This document shows, in pieces, positions 24,866 through 32,765 of a stretch of DNA of 64,000 nt. Made by a program: the position numbers and the translations under genes. The notes under the pieces were generated by a model. It saw nothing but the letters and a program-made list of their open reading frames with translations, had not been told where the DNA came from and did no database searches. Each line of letters opens with the position of its first letter. Within the stretch, counting starts at the first letter, position 1. Source of the stretch: Microbispora sp. H11081 (GTDB lineage Bacteria; Actinomycetota; Actinomycetes; Streptosporangiales; Streptosporangiaceae); assembly GCF_012999535.1 (NCBI RefSeq), contig NZ_JABBWV010000016.1, positions 90,155 through 154,154 of the forward strand. The letters run 5' to 3'.

Positions 24866-26584
24866 TCAAAGGCGCACCAGGAGGAGCTCCCGGCCCCTGT
24901 GGACGGGGATCGCTCCCGGCAGACAAGACAAGAACGCGTTCTCGTTCAGCCCGGCCGCGAGGACGTAGCGCACCCCCTCACGCCGCAGCCCGTCCGCCAT
25001 CGCGGAGGCTGCGGGGCCGGTCCCCGCAGGAGGACAACCGCCGCCCGCCAGGCCCCCTGCCGCCGTGAGCGCGGACGCCACCTCCCCGACCCGGCGGGTC
25101 CGCGGGCTCTCGGCACCGACCCTGATCCGCCCCCCGCCCGGCACGCCGACGACGAGCGTCTCGTCCCACAGCACGGGCCGGGAGAACATCTTGGTCGCGG
25201 GGTCGAGGACCACCCGCCCCGAGTTCCAGGCGAAAGCGCGATAGGCGCTCCAGGGCAGCGACAGCAGCGCGCCCGGAGCGGGATCTCCGTTGACGACGGC
25301 CTGGACGCGCCGCCATTCGGCCGGATACCCGGCCGCCCCGAGCCTGCCGGACGCGCCGAGCGCGAAGGTCGGCAGCACGAGCACCGGCACCGCCACGGCG
25401 GCCGCCGCCACCAGTGCGGGCATGCTCAGGCGCAGCGCCGCCACCACGGCCGCGACGCCCACCGCCTGCGCGAGCGCGAACGGCGCGATGTACGCCTGCC
25501 CGTCGCGGAACGGGCCGAAGCCCGCCCACCAGCCGATGAGGGCCCGCGGCACGCCGGGCGCGAAGGCCCCCGCGCAGGCGACCAGGAGACCCGCGCACGC
25601 CCCCGCCGCCAGACCACGCCCCCAGGCGGGCCCGCGGCCCCGTACGATGCGTACGAACCCGGCGACGGCGACGAGGGCCAGCGCGAGGCGGGCGGCGGCG
25701 AGGCCGGGACTGTCCTGGCCGGGCACGGCGGCATGGGAATTCCAGATGCCGCCAAGGGAGAACAGGCTGCCGAGCGTCCCGAACGGCCCGTCCGCCCTGG
25801 GCGCGAACGCGGCCACCCCGGCGGGATCGGTCACGGCGTCCGACCCGACAGCGAGGACGAGCCACGGCAGGCTGAGCACCGCGACCACGACCGCGACCAC
25901 GACCACGGCCTCGGCCGACGCCCGGAGCGCCGCACCCGCCCGCCCTCTCCCTGTGCCTCTCCCCGTGCCTCTCCCCGTGCCTCTCCCCGTGCGCAGGGCG
26001 GCCACCGGGAGCACGGCCATGGCGCTGACCAGCATGGCCTGGAATCCGCCCACGGCCGCGGGCAGCAGGGCGGCGGCGAGCCGCCAGGGCCCGCCGCGCG
26101 CGGCGGCGCGCACCGCCCACGGGAGTCCCGCGTACCCCAGCAGCAGCGCCCACTGACCGATGAGCAGGCGCTGCGCGAGATAGGCGTTCCAGGCGTAGAA
26201 GGCGGCGGCGGCCAGCCTGGGCACGATCCCGCCGTCCGGCAGGGCTTCGCCCGCCAGGGCCGCCGCGCCGGAGGCGGCCAGCGTGAACAGCCCGAGCAGG
26301 ATCGCCTTCTGCACGATCTCGGCCGGGACCACGGCGGACAGCAGCGCCACGACCTGGTCGCTCGGCACCGCCCTGGGGAAGCCGTCGCCGAGGCGCAGCG
26401 GCGGGTCCGGCACGAAGACCATGTCGTAGCGCAGGGTGAACCCCGGCCCGAGGGCGGGCCCGAGCGCGAGCACACCGAGCGCCAGGCCGAGCAGGGCCGG
26501 CCCGAACCGCACGACCGCCGGCCTCGGCGCGGCGCCTGCACGCCCTCCGAGACCAAGCCGTACGAACCGGACGGGCCGCCACAT
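24866..26584 (-). CDS. Polytopic membrane protein, Rv0226c-like
   Basis: A 572-residue protein with about twelve hydrophobic helices. After the first helix comes FTLRYDMVFVPDPPLRLGDGFPRAVPSDQVVALLSAV, an acidic loop like GT-C enzymes, then AFYAWNAYLAQRLLIGQWALLLGYAGLPW, WWAGFGPFRDGQAYIAPFALAQA, and a C-terminal extracytoplasmic region (YPAEWRRVQAVVNGDPAPGALLSLPW). Position next to the DUF2613, GT4 and aftD genes matches M. tuberculosis Rv0226c. A 12-base tandem repeat encodes RGTG units between helices. The start is ATG 26584 with a weak ribosome binding site, 29 bases after the acyl-CoA dehydrogenase gene. Confidence 0.75.
   Translation of the reverse strand: MWRPVRFVRLGLGGRAGAAPRPAVVRFGPALLGLALGVLALGPALGPGFTLRYDMVFVPDPPLRLGDGFPRAVPSDQVVALLSAVVPAEIVQKAILLGLFTLAASGAAALAGEALPDGGIVPRLAAAAFYAWNAYLAQRLLIGQWALLLGYAGLPWAVRAAARGGPWRLAAALLPAAVGGFQAMLVSAMAVLPVAALRTGRGTGRGTGRGTGRGRAGAALRASAEAVVVVAVVVAVLSLPWLVLAVGSDAVTDPAGVAAFAPRADGPFGTLGSLFSLGGIWNSHAAVPGQDSPGLAAARLALALVAVAGFVRIVRGRGPAWGRGLAAGACAGLLVACAGAFAPGVPRALIGWWAGFGPFRDGQAYIAPFALAQAVGVAAVVAALRLSMPALVAAAAVAVPVLVLPTFALGASGRLGAAGYPAEWRRVQAVVNGDPAPGALLSLPWSAYRAFAWNSGRVVLDPATKMFSRPVLWDETLVVGVPGGGRIRVGAESPRTRRVGEVASALTAAGGLAGGGCPPAGTGPAASAMADGLRREGVRYVLAAGLNENAFLSCLPGAIPVHRGRELLLVRL
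25942..25991 (-). repeat. 12-bp tandem repeats (about four units)
   Basis: The unit CCTCTCCCCGTG, with one early variant, is repeated about four times and encodes (Arg-Gly-Thr-Gly)n in a cytoplasmic or external loop of the polytopic membrane protein. The repeats keep the reading frame, so copy-number change would only alter loop length. Confidence 0.85.
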
Positions 26585-26613
26585 GCCGTCCAGGCTATTG
26601 GCTCGCCCGACGG

Positions 26614-28821
26614 CTACTTGCCCGGCTCGGGGTCGCGGGGCAGGCCGAGCATGCGCTCGGCGACGATGTTGAGCTGCACCTCCGTGGTGCCGCCGTAGAT
26701 AGTCATCGCCCGGGTGGCGAGCACGGCCCGGTTCCAGTAGCCGGCGTCGCCGAGCTTCCAGTCCGCGGCGGTGACGGCGGCCGTGCCGAGCAGGGAGATC
26801 GCCACCTCGGAGACGTGCTGGGCGTGCGAGGTGGACAGCAGCTTGCGCACCGAGGCGTCGGCGCCCGGCTCGCTGCCGGCGAGCTGCTTGAGCGTCACCC
26901 GCAGCGACAGCGCGTTGATCGAGTGGGACTCGCAGACGACGCGGGCGAGGTCCTGCCGCTCGGCGGCGGTCAGCTCGCGGCCCAGCCTGCCCGCGAGGCC
27001 GAGCAGGTCGGGCACCGACGCGCCGGTGCCGCCGGAGCCGGACGACAGCGAGACCCGCTCGTTCGACAGCGTGTTCCTGGCGACCCGCCAGCCCTCGTCG
27101 ACCTCGCCGACCACCATGTCGTCGGGCACGAAGACGTCGTCGAGGAACACCTCGTTGAACAGGTTCTCCCCGGTCATCTCGGTCAGCGGCCGTACGGTCA
27201 CGCCCGGCGCCTTCATGTTCACCAGGAAGTACGTGATGCCGTCGTGCTTCGGCTTGGAGGGGTCGGACCGGGCGATGCAGATGGCCCACTCGGCTACGTG
27301 CGCCACCGACGTCCAGATCTTCTGGCCGTTGAGCTTCCAGCCGCCCTCGACCCGCTCCGCCTTCATCTGCAGCGACGCGAGGTCGGACCCGGCCCCCGGC
27401 TCCGAGAAGAGCTGACACCAGATCAGCTCGCCGCTCAGCGTCGGCGGCAGGAACCGCTCCTGCTGCTCCGGCGTGCCGTACGTGACCAGCGACGGCACCA
27501 CCCAGGCACCGATGATCATCTGGGGCGGCTTGATCCTGGCCGCCCTGACCTCCTGGTGGATCAGCACCTGCTCCAGCGGGGAGGCCGCCCGGCCCCAGGG
27601 CTTGGGCAGGTGCGGCATGACGAATCCCGCCTTGGCCAGGGCCCGCTTCTGCTCGGCGCCCTCCAGGGCGGCGATCTCGGCGAGCTCCGCCCGGATGGCC
27701 TCGCGCAGCGGCTCGGACTCCTCCGGCAGGTCGATCTCCATCTCGCGCCCGGCGCCTCCCAGCGCGAGCGCGGCCACCCGGTCGGACCACTCGGAGGAGG
27801 AGCCGAGCAGGGCGCGGATCGTCAGCGCCCTGCGGTAGTAGAGGTGCGCGTCGTGTTCGAAGGTGTAGCCGATGCCGCCGAACGTCTGGATCGCGTCCTT
27901 GGCGCACTGCACGGCGGCGTCGGGCGCCATGACGGCGGCGATCGCGGCGGCGTAGTCGCGCTCCGCGCCCTCCGCCCTGGTGGCGTCCCAGACGGTGGCA
28001 CGCGCCTGCTCCAGCGCCACCAGCATGCGCGAGATCTTGTGCTTGATGCCCTGGAACTGGCCGATCGGGCGGCCGAACTGCACCCGGACCTTCGCGTAGT
28101 CGGCGGCTGCGGCCACGCACCAGGCGGCCACCCCGGCCGCGTCCGCGCCGAGGACGATCGCGGCCACGTTGCGTACCTCGGCGCCGGTCAGGCCGGTCAG
28201 CACCCGCTCGGCGGGCACCCGCGCGCCGTCGAACTCGACCTTGGCCACGCCCCGGGTGAGGTCGAGCGGCTTGACCGCGGTGACCGTGGCCTGGGCGGCG
28301 TCGATCGCCACCCACTCCTCGCCGGTGCCGGTCGACACCGGCAGGATCAGCACGTCGGCGACCGCCGCGCCGAGGACGTACGCCGCCGTGCCGCTGATCG
28401 TCAGCGCGTCGCCGTCGCGTACGCCGGTGATCTCGCCGTCGAGCGCGACCGCGCCGGTCAGCGATCCGTCCGCGAGCCCCGGCAGCAGGTCGGCCCGCGC
28501 CTTGCCCTCCGAGGCGGCGATCGCGGCGCTCGCGAGCACGGTCGGCACCATCGGCCCCGGCGCCACCCGCTCCGACAGCGCCTCGATGGCGACCGCGGCC
28601 TCCAGCAGGCCGTAGCCGGAGCCGCCGTACTCCTCGGGGATGTGCAGCCCGAGCAGCCCCTGATCGGCCAGAGCGGGCCAGAAGGCGGGACGCTCCTCCG
28701 TGCCGGGAGCGGCGAGGACGCCCACCGCGCCCCGTACGAGGTCGGCGGGCACGGCCCGCTCGGCCCAGCCGGTCACCGACTCGCGAAGCGCCTCGTGCTC
28801 CTCGCTCAGCCCGATCGCCAT
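26614..28821 (-). CDS. Double-length acyl-CoA dehydrogenase (FadE34/ChsE3-like)
   Basis: A 735-residue protein with two acyl-CoA dehydrogenase halves. Half one (about 1-370) has YGGSGYGLLEAAVAIEAL, RVQFGRPIGQFQGIKHKISRML and FGGIGYTFEHDAHLYYRRAL, whose Glu sits at the usual catalytic position. Half two has WCQLFSEPGAGSDLASLQ, GWKLNGQKIWTS and MTIYGGTTEVQLNIVAERMLGLPR. M. tuberculosis FadE34, which acts on CoA-linked steroid side chains, has this fused plan. The start ATG follows TGGAGG. It is the first gene of a long minus-strand run into the envelope genes, with an inverted repeat TAGAA-n5-TTCTA just upstream. The steroid link is inference. Confidence 0.88.
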   Translation of the reverse strand: MAIGLSEEHEALRESVTGWAERAVPADLVRGAVGVLAAPGTEERPAFWPALADQGLLGLHIPEEYGGSGYGLLEAAVAIEALSERVAPGPMVPTVLASAAIAASEGKARADLLPGLADGSLTGAVALDGEITGVRDGDALTISGTAAYVLGAAVADVLILPVSTGTGEEWVAIDAAQATVTAVKPLDLTRGVAKVEFDGARVPAERVLTGLTGAEVRNVAAIVLGADAAGVAAWCVAAAADYAKVRVQFGRPIGQFQGIKHKISRMLVALEQARATVWDATRAEGAERDYAAAIAAVMAPDAAVQCAKDAIQTFGGIGYTFEHDAHLYYRRALTIRALLGSSSEWSDRVAALALGGAGREMEIDLPEESEPLREAIRAELAEIAALEGAEQKRALAKAGFVMPHLPKPWGRAASPLEQVLIHQEVRAARIKPPQMIIGAWVVPSLVTYGTPEQQERFLPPTLSGELIWCQLFSEPGAGSDLASLQMKAERVEGGWKLNGQKIWTSVAHVAEWAICIARSDPSKPKHDGITYFLVNMKAPGVTVRPLTEMTGENLFNEVFLDDVFVPDDMVVGEVDEGWRVARNTLSNERVSLSSGSGGTGASVPDLLGLAGRLGRELTAAERQDLARVVCESHSINALSLRVTLKQLAGSEPGADASVRKLLSTSHAQHVSEVAISLLGTAAVTAADWKLGDAGYWNRAVLATRAMTIYGGTTEVQLNIVAERMLGLPRDPEPGK

Positions 28822-28847
28822 CAGATCCTCCAGCGCTAGGTCCCTTG

Positions 28848-28862
28848 TAGAACCATATTCTA
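28848..28862. promoter_or_regulatory. Inverted repeat upstream of the acyl-CoA dehydrogenase
   Basis: TAGAA-CCATA-TTCTA has perfect 5-bp arms in an AT-rich patch 27 bases upstream of the start. It resembles operators of TetR-type lipid regulators (TAGAAC...GTTCTA) but with one extra central base. Confidence 0.45.
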
Positions 28863-28992
28863 GAGGAATGTTCGTGGGCTGGGCAGGAGTTTCGCGATCT
28901 CCGGTATCGGCCGTCCCCGGCGGCCGTCATGACCTGCGCGGGTCCCGGCGCGCCGCCTTGCGACGGCCGTTTGCCCAGGTAGACAGGGGACT

Positions 28993-30081
28993 ATGCAGCT
29001 CTCAGGGAAGGTCATCCGCACCGTCGCCGGCCCGGCCGTGGCCGTACTGGTCGCGGGGGGGTGCGCGTCGGGAACCACCCCGGCCCTGACCGCCACCCCG
29101 GCCGCGCCCGCGACGGCGGGCACGACCTCGGCGGCGCCCGCGCCCAGCCGCCAGATCGAGCTGGAGACCACCTACGAGCAGGTCATCAAGAGCGTCCTTC
29201 CGTCAATCGTGCAGATCACCACAGGGCAGGCACTCGGCTCCGGCATCGTCTACGACACGGCGGGCCACATCCTGACCAACGCCCACGTCGTGGGCGCCGC
29301 CAGGGAGTTCCAGGTGACGCTGGCCACCGGAGGCAAGCCGAGGAATGCCCGGCTGGTGAGCACCTATCCGCCCGGCGACCTGGCGATGATCCAGGTCGAG
29401 AACGCGGCCGGGCTCAGGCCCGCCGTCTTCGGCCGCTCCGCCGACCTCAAGGTCGGGCAGATCGTGCTCGCCATGGGCAACCCGCTCGGCTTCTCCGGCA
29501 GCGTGACCCAGGGCATCGTGTCGGCCCTCGGCCGCACCGTGACGGGTGAGAAGCACGCCGGCGGCGGGGCCGCGACCATCACCAACGCCATCCAGACCTC
29601 CGCGCCCATCAACCCCGGCAACAGCGGCGGCGCCCTGGTCGACCTGTCCGGGCGGGTCATCGGCATCCCGACGCTGGCGGCCGTCGATCCGCAGCAGGGC
29701 ACCGCGCCCGGCCTCGGCTTCGCCATCCCGAGCGACACCGCGACCGACGTGGCCCGCCAGATAATCCGGTACGGCCGGGTCGTCAACAGCCGCAGGGCGG
29801 CCCTCGGCGTACGGGTCGGCACCGCGGTCGACGCGAGCGGCGACCCGGTCGGCGTGGCCGTCGGCTCGGTGTCTCCCGGCGGCGGCGCGGACAAGGCGGG
29901 TATCCGCCCCGGCGACGTGATCGTCAAGGTCGAGGGCACACCCACCCCCACCGCCGGTGATCTGTCGCAGATCCTGGCCACGCACAAGCCGGGCGACAAG
30001 ATACGGGTGGAGCTGATGCATCCGGACCGCACCAAGAGGACGGTCACCGTGACCCTCAGCGAACTACCGGCCGGGAGATGA
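28993..30081 (+). CDS. HtrA/DegP-like serine protease lipoprotein with PDZ domain
   Basis: A 362-residue envelope protease. The N-terminal signal ends in a lipobox VAGGC (Cys24), so it should be a lipoprotein on the outer face of the membrane. The trypsin-like domain (residues about 58-240) has the triad H98 (LTNAHVV), D129 (PPGDLAMIQV) and S211 (INPGNSGGALVD). One PDZ domain follows (about 265-355: GVAVGSVSPGGGADKAGIRPGDVIVKVEG). Such proteins degrade or sense misfolded envelope proteins. The gene follows a GGGGAC-type leader and is divergent from the acyl-CoA dehydrogenase. Confidence 0.92.
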   Translation: MQLSGKVIRTVAGPAVAVLVAGGCASGTTPALTATPAAPATAGTTSAAPAPSRQIELETTYEQVIKSVLPSIVQITTGQALGSGIVYDTAGHILTNAHVVGAAREFQVTLATGGKPRNARLVSTYPPGDLAMIQVENAAGLRPAVFGRSADLKVGQIVLAMGNPLGFSGSVTQGIVSALGRTVTGEKHAGGGAATITNAIQTSAPINPGNSGGALVDLSGRVIGIPTLAAVDPQQGTAPGLGFAIPSDTATDVARQIIRYGRVVNSRRAALGVRVGTAVDASGDPVGVAVGSVSPGGGADKAGIRPGDVIVKVEGTPTPTAGDLSQILATHKPGDKIRVELMHPDRTKRTVTVTLSELPAGR

Positions 30082-30159
30082 GCCCGAACCCGACATAGCG
30101 GTGTGAGGTGCCGCGATTTCGCGTGGAGAGGGCTCCCGCCTGGTTGTTACGGTCGATCC

Positions 30160-31201
30160 GTGATCTCCCCGGAACTCACCCGGTTCATCGCCGGGCTGCC
30201 CAAAGCGGAACTGCACGTGCACCACATCGGCGCGGCGTCACCGCGCGTCGTCGCCGACCTCGCCGCGCGGTACGAGGGGGCGACGGCCGTGCCCGCCGAC
30301 CCCGCGCTGATCGAGGCCTTCTACGAGTTCCGCGACTTCGCCCATTTCCTCCAGGTCTATGTGCAGGTGGTCGACCTGGTGAGGACGCCCGAGGACCTGT
30401 GGACACTGACGTACGGCGTGGGCGGCGACCTGGCCGCCCAGCGGGTGCGGTACGCCGAGGTCACCATGACGCCGCATTCCCAGCTGGTGCGGGGTTTTCG
30501 CCCCGCAGGAGTTCTGCGAGGTCGTCGAGGACGCCCGGCGCAGGGTCGAGGCGGACTACGGCACCGTCCTGCGCTGGTGCTTCGACATCCCCGGCATCCC
30601 CGGCCCGCCCGCCGACCAGACGCTCGCCATCGCGCTCGACCAGCGCCCGGACGGCCTGGTCAGCCTGGGCCTCGGCGGCCCGGAGGTGGGGGTGCCCAGG
30701 TCGCAGTTCGCCCCGCACTTCGCCGCGGCCCGCGCCGCCGGGCTCCGCTCCGTGCCGCACGCCGGCGAGGTCGCCGGCCCCGAGCACGTCTGGCAGGCCG
30801 TACGCGACCTCGGCGCCGAGCGGATCGCGCACGGCATCCACAGCGTGCGGGACCCGGCGCTGCTGGAGCACCTGGCCGAGCACGCGATCACGCTGGAGGT
30901 CTGCCCCACCTCCAACGTGCGCACACGGGCCGTGCCCAGCCTGGCCGAGCACCCGCTGCCCGCGCTCGTCGCCGCCGGAGTGCCGGTCACGGTGAACTCC
31001 GACGACCCGCCGATGTTCGGCACCGACCTCAACCGGGAGTACGCCGTGGCGGCCGAACTGCTCTCCCTAGACGAGAAGGGCGTCGCCGCCCTGGCCCGCG
31101 CGGCGGTGGAGGCGTCCTTCCTCGACGCCGGGGGCAAGTCCGCCCTGCTCGCGGAGATCGACGCGTACGCCGTTCAGAACTCGTCGGCGCCGCTCGGCTG
31201 A
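30160..31201 (+). pseudogene. Adenosine deaminase family gene broken by a one-base frameshift
   Basis: The first part (from GTG 30160) encodes LPKAELHVHHIGAASPRVV, the metal-binding HxH segment, and runs well to ...TMTPHSQLVRGF. The family sequence then continues in another frame: FAPQEFCEVVEDARRRVEADYGTVLRWCFD, then HAGEV, HGIHS, and the zinc-ligand region VTVNSDDPPMFGTDL, ending QNSSAPLG. The switch lies at the four-T run 30495-30498; removing one T restores a single frame of about 346 codons. The strong codon bias continues past the break, so the lesion is either recent or a sequencing error. The 3' end lies inside a 64-bp repeat. Confidence 0.85.
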
Positions 31202-31237
31202 ACGATGTCGAAGACATGGCGTGAGGCGGCGCAGACC
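31174..31237. repeat. 64-bp direct repeat, left copy
   Basis: Identical over 64 bases to 32038-32101. This copy contains the last codons of the adenosine deaminase frame on the plus strand and, on the minus strand, a duplicate of the C-terminal coding end of the UTRA gene. It marks the left edge of the 800-base vapBC segment. Confidence 0.95.
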
Positions 31238-31265
31238 CGGCTGCCGCCGCTCCTTATGGGGTGAG

Positions 31266-31688
31266 TCAGGCCGTCGCGCCCGTGGGCCGCGAGACGGCCA
31301 CGACCTCCACGATGCCGTCGAGGCCGACGAAGTCCTTCGGATTCGCGGTGTAGAGAGGCAGCTCGTTGCCGGCGGCGATCGCGGCGATCATCAGGTCGGC
31401 CACCCTGCCACGTGGCTGCCGGCCGGAGACACGGACGGCGGCGCATATCTGGCCGTATACCCGGGCGGCCTCTGCGTCGTAGGGCAGCGGGTCGAAAGTC
31501 GCCTCGACATGCTGCAGGACCGCTATCCTCCGAGCCCGCTTGATCGGATCAGCGGTGGCGTGCGGCGCGTCCGACAACTCGCCGAGCGTCACAGCGGTGA
31601 TCAGGGATGCTTCCGGGAGTTGCGCGACGTCGAACAGGGGCAGGACGGCCACGATGTTGGTGTCGAGCACACCTTCCGCGTGCCTCAC
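31266..31688 (-). CDS. vapC: VapC-family PIN-domain ribonuclease toxin
   Basis: A 140-residue PIN domain. Acidic metal ligands are visible at D9 (VLDTNIVAV), E38 (TLGELSDA) and D98 (RVADLMIAAIA), with a late LYTANPKDF segment typical of VapC. VapC toxins cleave RNA, often tRNA or rRNA, when free of antitoxin. The GTG start overlaps the antitoxin stop as GTGA, so translation is coupled. It lies between perfect 64-bp direct repeats, which suggests that the module moved into this site as a unit. Confidence 0.92.
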   Translation of the reverse strand: MRHAEGVLDTNIVAVLPLFDVAQLPEASLITAVTLGELSDAPHATADPIKRARRIAVLQHVEATFDPLPYDAEAARVYGQICAAVRVSGRQPRGRVADLMIAAIAAGNELPLYTANPKDFVGLDGIVEVVAVSRPTGATA

Positions 31689-31972
31689 AGGCCGGTCCCC
31701 TCCAGCGGATCGGCGGGCAGTTCCTGATCGATCCCGGCGTCCAGGTCGGCACGGAGTTCGTCGGGGTCGAGAACAGGTGCGGTAGCGAAGACGGCCAGCA
31801 CCTCCGCGGTCGGCACGGCCCGGCGACGCTTGATCGGGATGACCTCGGCGAGTGGCTCGCCGTTGATCGTCAGCACATATTGCTGACCCTGCCGCAGCCC
31901 CCGGGTGATGCTGCCGGAGTCGCTGACGAACTGCCGCACGCTGACATCGACAGGCCTGGGTCTGGCGCTCAT
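31685..31972 (-). CDS. vapB: Phd/YefM-type antitoxin
   Basis: A 95-residue antitoxin. The N-terminal DNA-binding part reads VDVSVRQFVSDSGSITRGLRQGQQYVLTINGEPLAEVIPIKR, the Phd/YefM pattern with TINGEPLAEVIP, and the acidic C-terminal tail (DPDELRADLDAGIDQELPADPLEG) should wrap the toxin. It precedes vapC with a 4-base overlap. Upstream lie GTAC-TACGCC-GTAC and TACG-ACG-CGTA inverted repeats (about 31983-32003) that could serve autoregulation. Pairing Phd-type antitoxins with PIN toxins is common. Confidence 0.9.
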   Translation of the reverse strand: MSARPRPVDVSVRQFVSDSGSITRGLRQGQQYVLTINGEPLAEVIPIKRRRAVPTAEVLAVFATAPVLDPDELRADLDAGIDQELPADPLEGTGL

Positions 31973-31982
31973 GGCTCCAGCT

Positions 31983-32003
31983 TACGACGCGTACTACGCC
32001 GTA
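31983..32003. promoter_or_regulatory. Inverted repeats upstream of vapB
   Basis: Two short overlapping inverted repeats, TACG-ACG-CGTA and GTAC-TACGCC-GTAC, lie about 10-30 bases ahead of the antitoxin start. This is the usual place for the autoregulatory operator of a VapB/VapC complex. Assignment is by position only. Confidence 0.35.
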
Positions 32004-32037
32004 CCACAGGCCTTGGCGGGATCGGTGCCCGCGCTCG

Positions 32038-32101
32038 TCAGAACTCGTCGGCGCCGCTCGGCTGAACGATGTCGAAGACATGGCGTGAGGCGGCGCAGAC
32101 C
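32038..32101. repeat. 64-bp direct repeat, right copy
   Basis: Exact copy of 31174-31237. It encodes the C-terminal 20 codons of the UTRA protein, whose TGA is the first three bases of the repeat. Together the copies bracket the vapBC segment while leaving the 3' ends of both flanking genes intact. Confidence 0.95.
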
Positions 32102-32613
32102 GTCTCCAGCACGTGGATCGGCACGTCCTCGGCCGAGTAGGCGGCCCGCACGATCTGGACGACCCACTCTCCTGGGCCCAGCTCCAGCGTGGCGGGCTCG
32201 TCGTCGCGGGACGGCCGGGCGACCAACTGCTCCTCCGCCCGCCCGAACCGGTGGCCCAGTTCCTCGATCCGCGCCTGCAGGCTCGGCGCCAGGAAGCCCG
32301 GCTCGCACAACGGGGTGTCCGCGAAGAGGTCCAGCCGCAGGAAGCTCGTGGCGACCCGCACCGGCACGTCGCCGGCGAGCAGCAGCTTGCGCCTGGCCAG
32401 CACCGGCGCGCCCGGCTCGACCCGCAGCCCGGCGGCCACGTGCTCCGAGGCGGGCTCCGGGCCGACGTACAGCATCCTGCGCCCGGCCCGCACCCCCTGC
32501 CGCTCCGCCTCCGTCAGGAACAGCGAGGCCGAGCCCCGTACGGCAGGCTCCGACGGCAGCGACCGCCGCACCACGACTCTCGGCTCCCGCACCACGACTC
32601 TCGGCTCCCCCAC
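32038..32613 (-). CDS. UTRA-domain protein lacking the GntR HTH
   Basis: About 191 residues matching the effector-binding UTRA domain of HutC-type GntR regulators: SLFLTEAERQGVRAGRRMLYVGPEPASEHVAAGL, VLARRKLLLAGDVPVRVATSFLRLDLFADTPL, and WVVQIVRAAYSAEDVPIHVLETVCAASRHVFDIV. No winged HTH precedes it; the frame runs upstream only into the ssrA 3' end. GTG 32613 follows GGAAGGGGG and is the likely start. It may be a truncated regulator or a stand-alone ligand sensor. A 21-bp tandem duplication near its start encodes EPRVVVR twice. Confidence 0.7.
   Translation of the reverse strand: MGEPRVVVREPRVVVRRSLPSEPAVRGSASLFLTEAERQGVRAGRRMLYVGPEPASEHVAAGLRVEPGAPVLARRKLLLAGDVPVRVATSFLRLDLFADTPLCEPGFLAPSLQARIEELGHRFGRAEEQLVARPSRDDEPATLELGPGEWVVQIVRAAYSAEDVPIHVLETVCAASRHVFDIVQPSGADEF
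32570..32611 (-). repeat. 21-bp tandem duplication at the 5' end of the UTRA gene
   Basis: The unit ACCACGACTCTCGGCTCCCG plus one base occurs twice in tandem with one mismatch at the end. It keeps the frame and duplicates the peptide EPRVVVR right after the proposed GTG start. Confidence 0.8.
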
Positions 32614-32765
32614 GGCAGGACCCCCTTCCAGGCAACGCCACCGACAGTACTCGTCACGCCTGGGAGCCGCTCGGGAGGTGCCCGGCGACCGGAGGGACGT
32701 CTTCCGGGAACGACAGAAGGGCGGGGAGGCAGCTTTCGCTTCCTCCCCGCCCTTCCGCGGAGATG

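Noticed and set aside
24932..24943. Palindrome AGAACGCGTTCT, similar to the repeats at 6934/7018.
   Set aside because: It lies inside the 3' coding part of the Rv0226c-like gene and encodes conserved-looking residues (NENAF); most likely chance.
25900..26000. Tandem repeats considered as a CRISPR-like array.
   Set aside because: Units are 12 bp without spacers and sit in frame inside a coding gene. No CRISPR array or cas gene was seen in the window.
26620..28930. Minus-strand frame continuing upstream of the Rv0226c-like gene through the acyl-CoA dehydrogenase region.
   Set aside because: The upstream part is an Arg/Gly-rich out-of-frame shadow of the acyl-CoA dehydrogenase; the real gene begins at the ATG at 26584.
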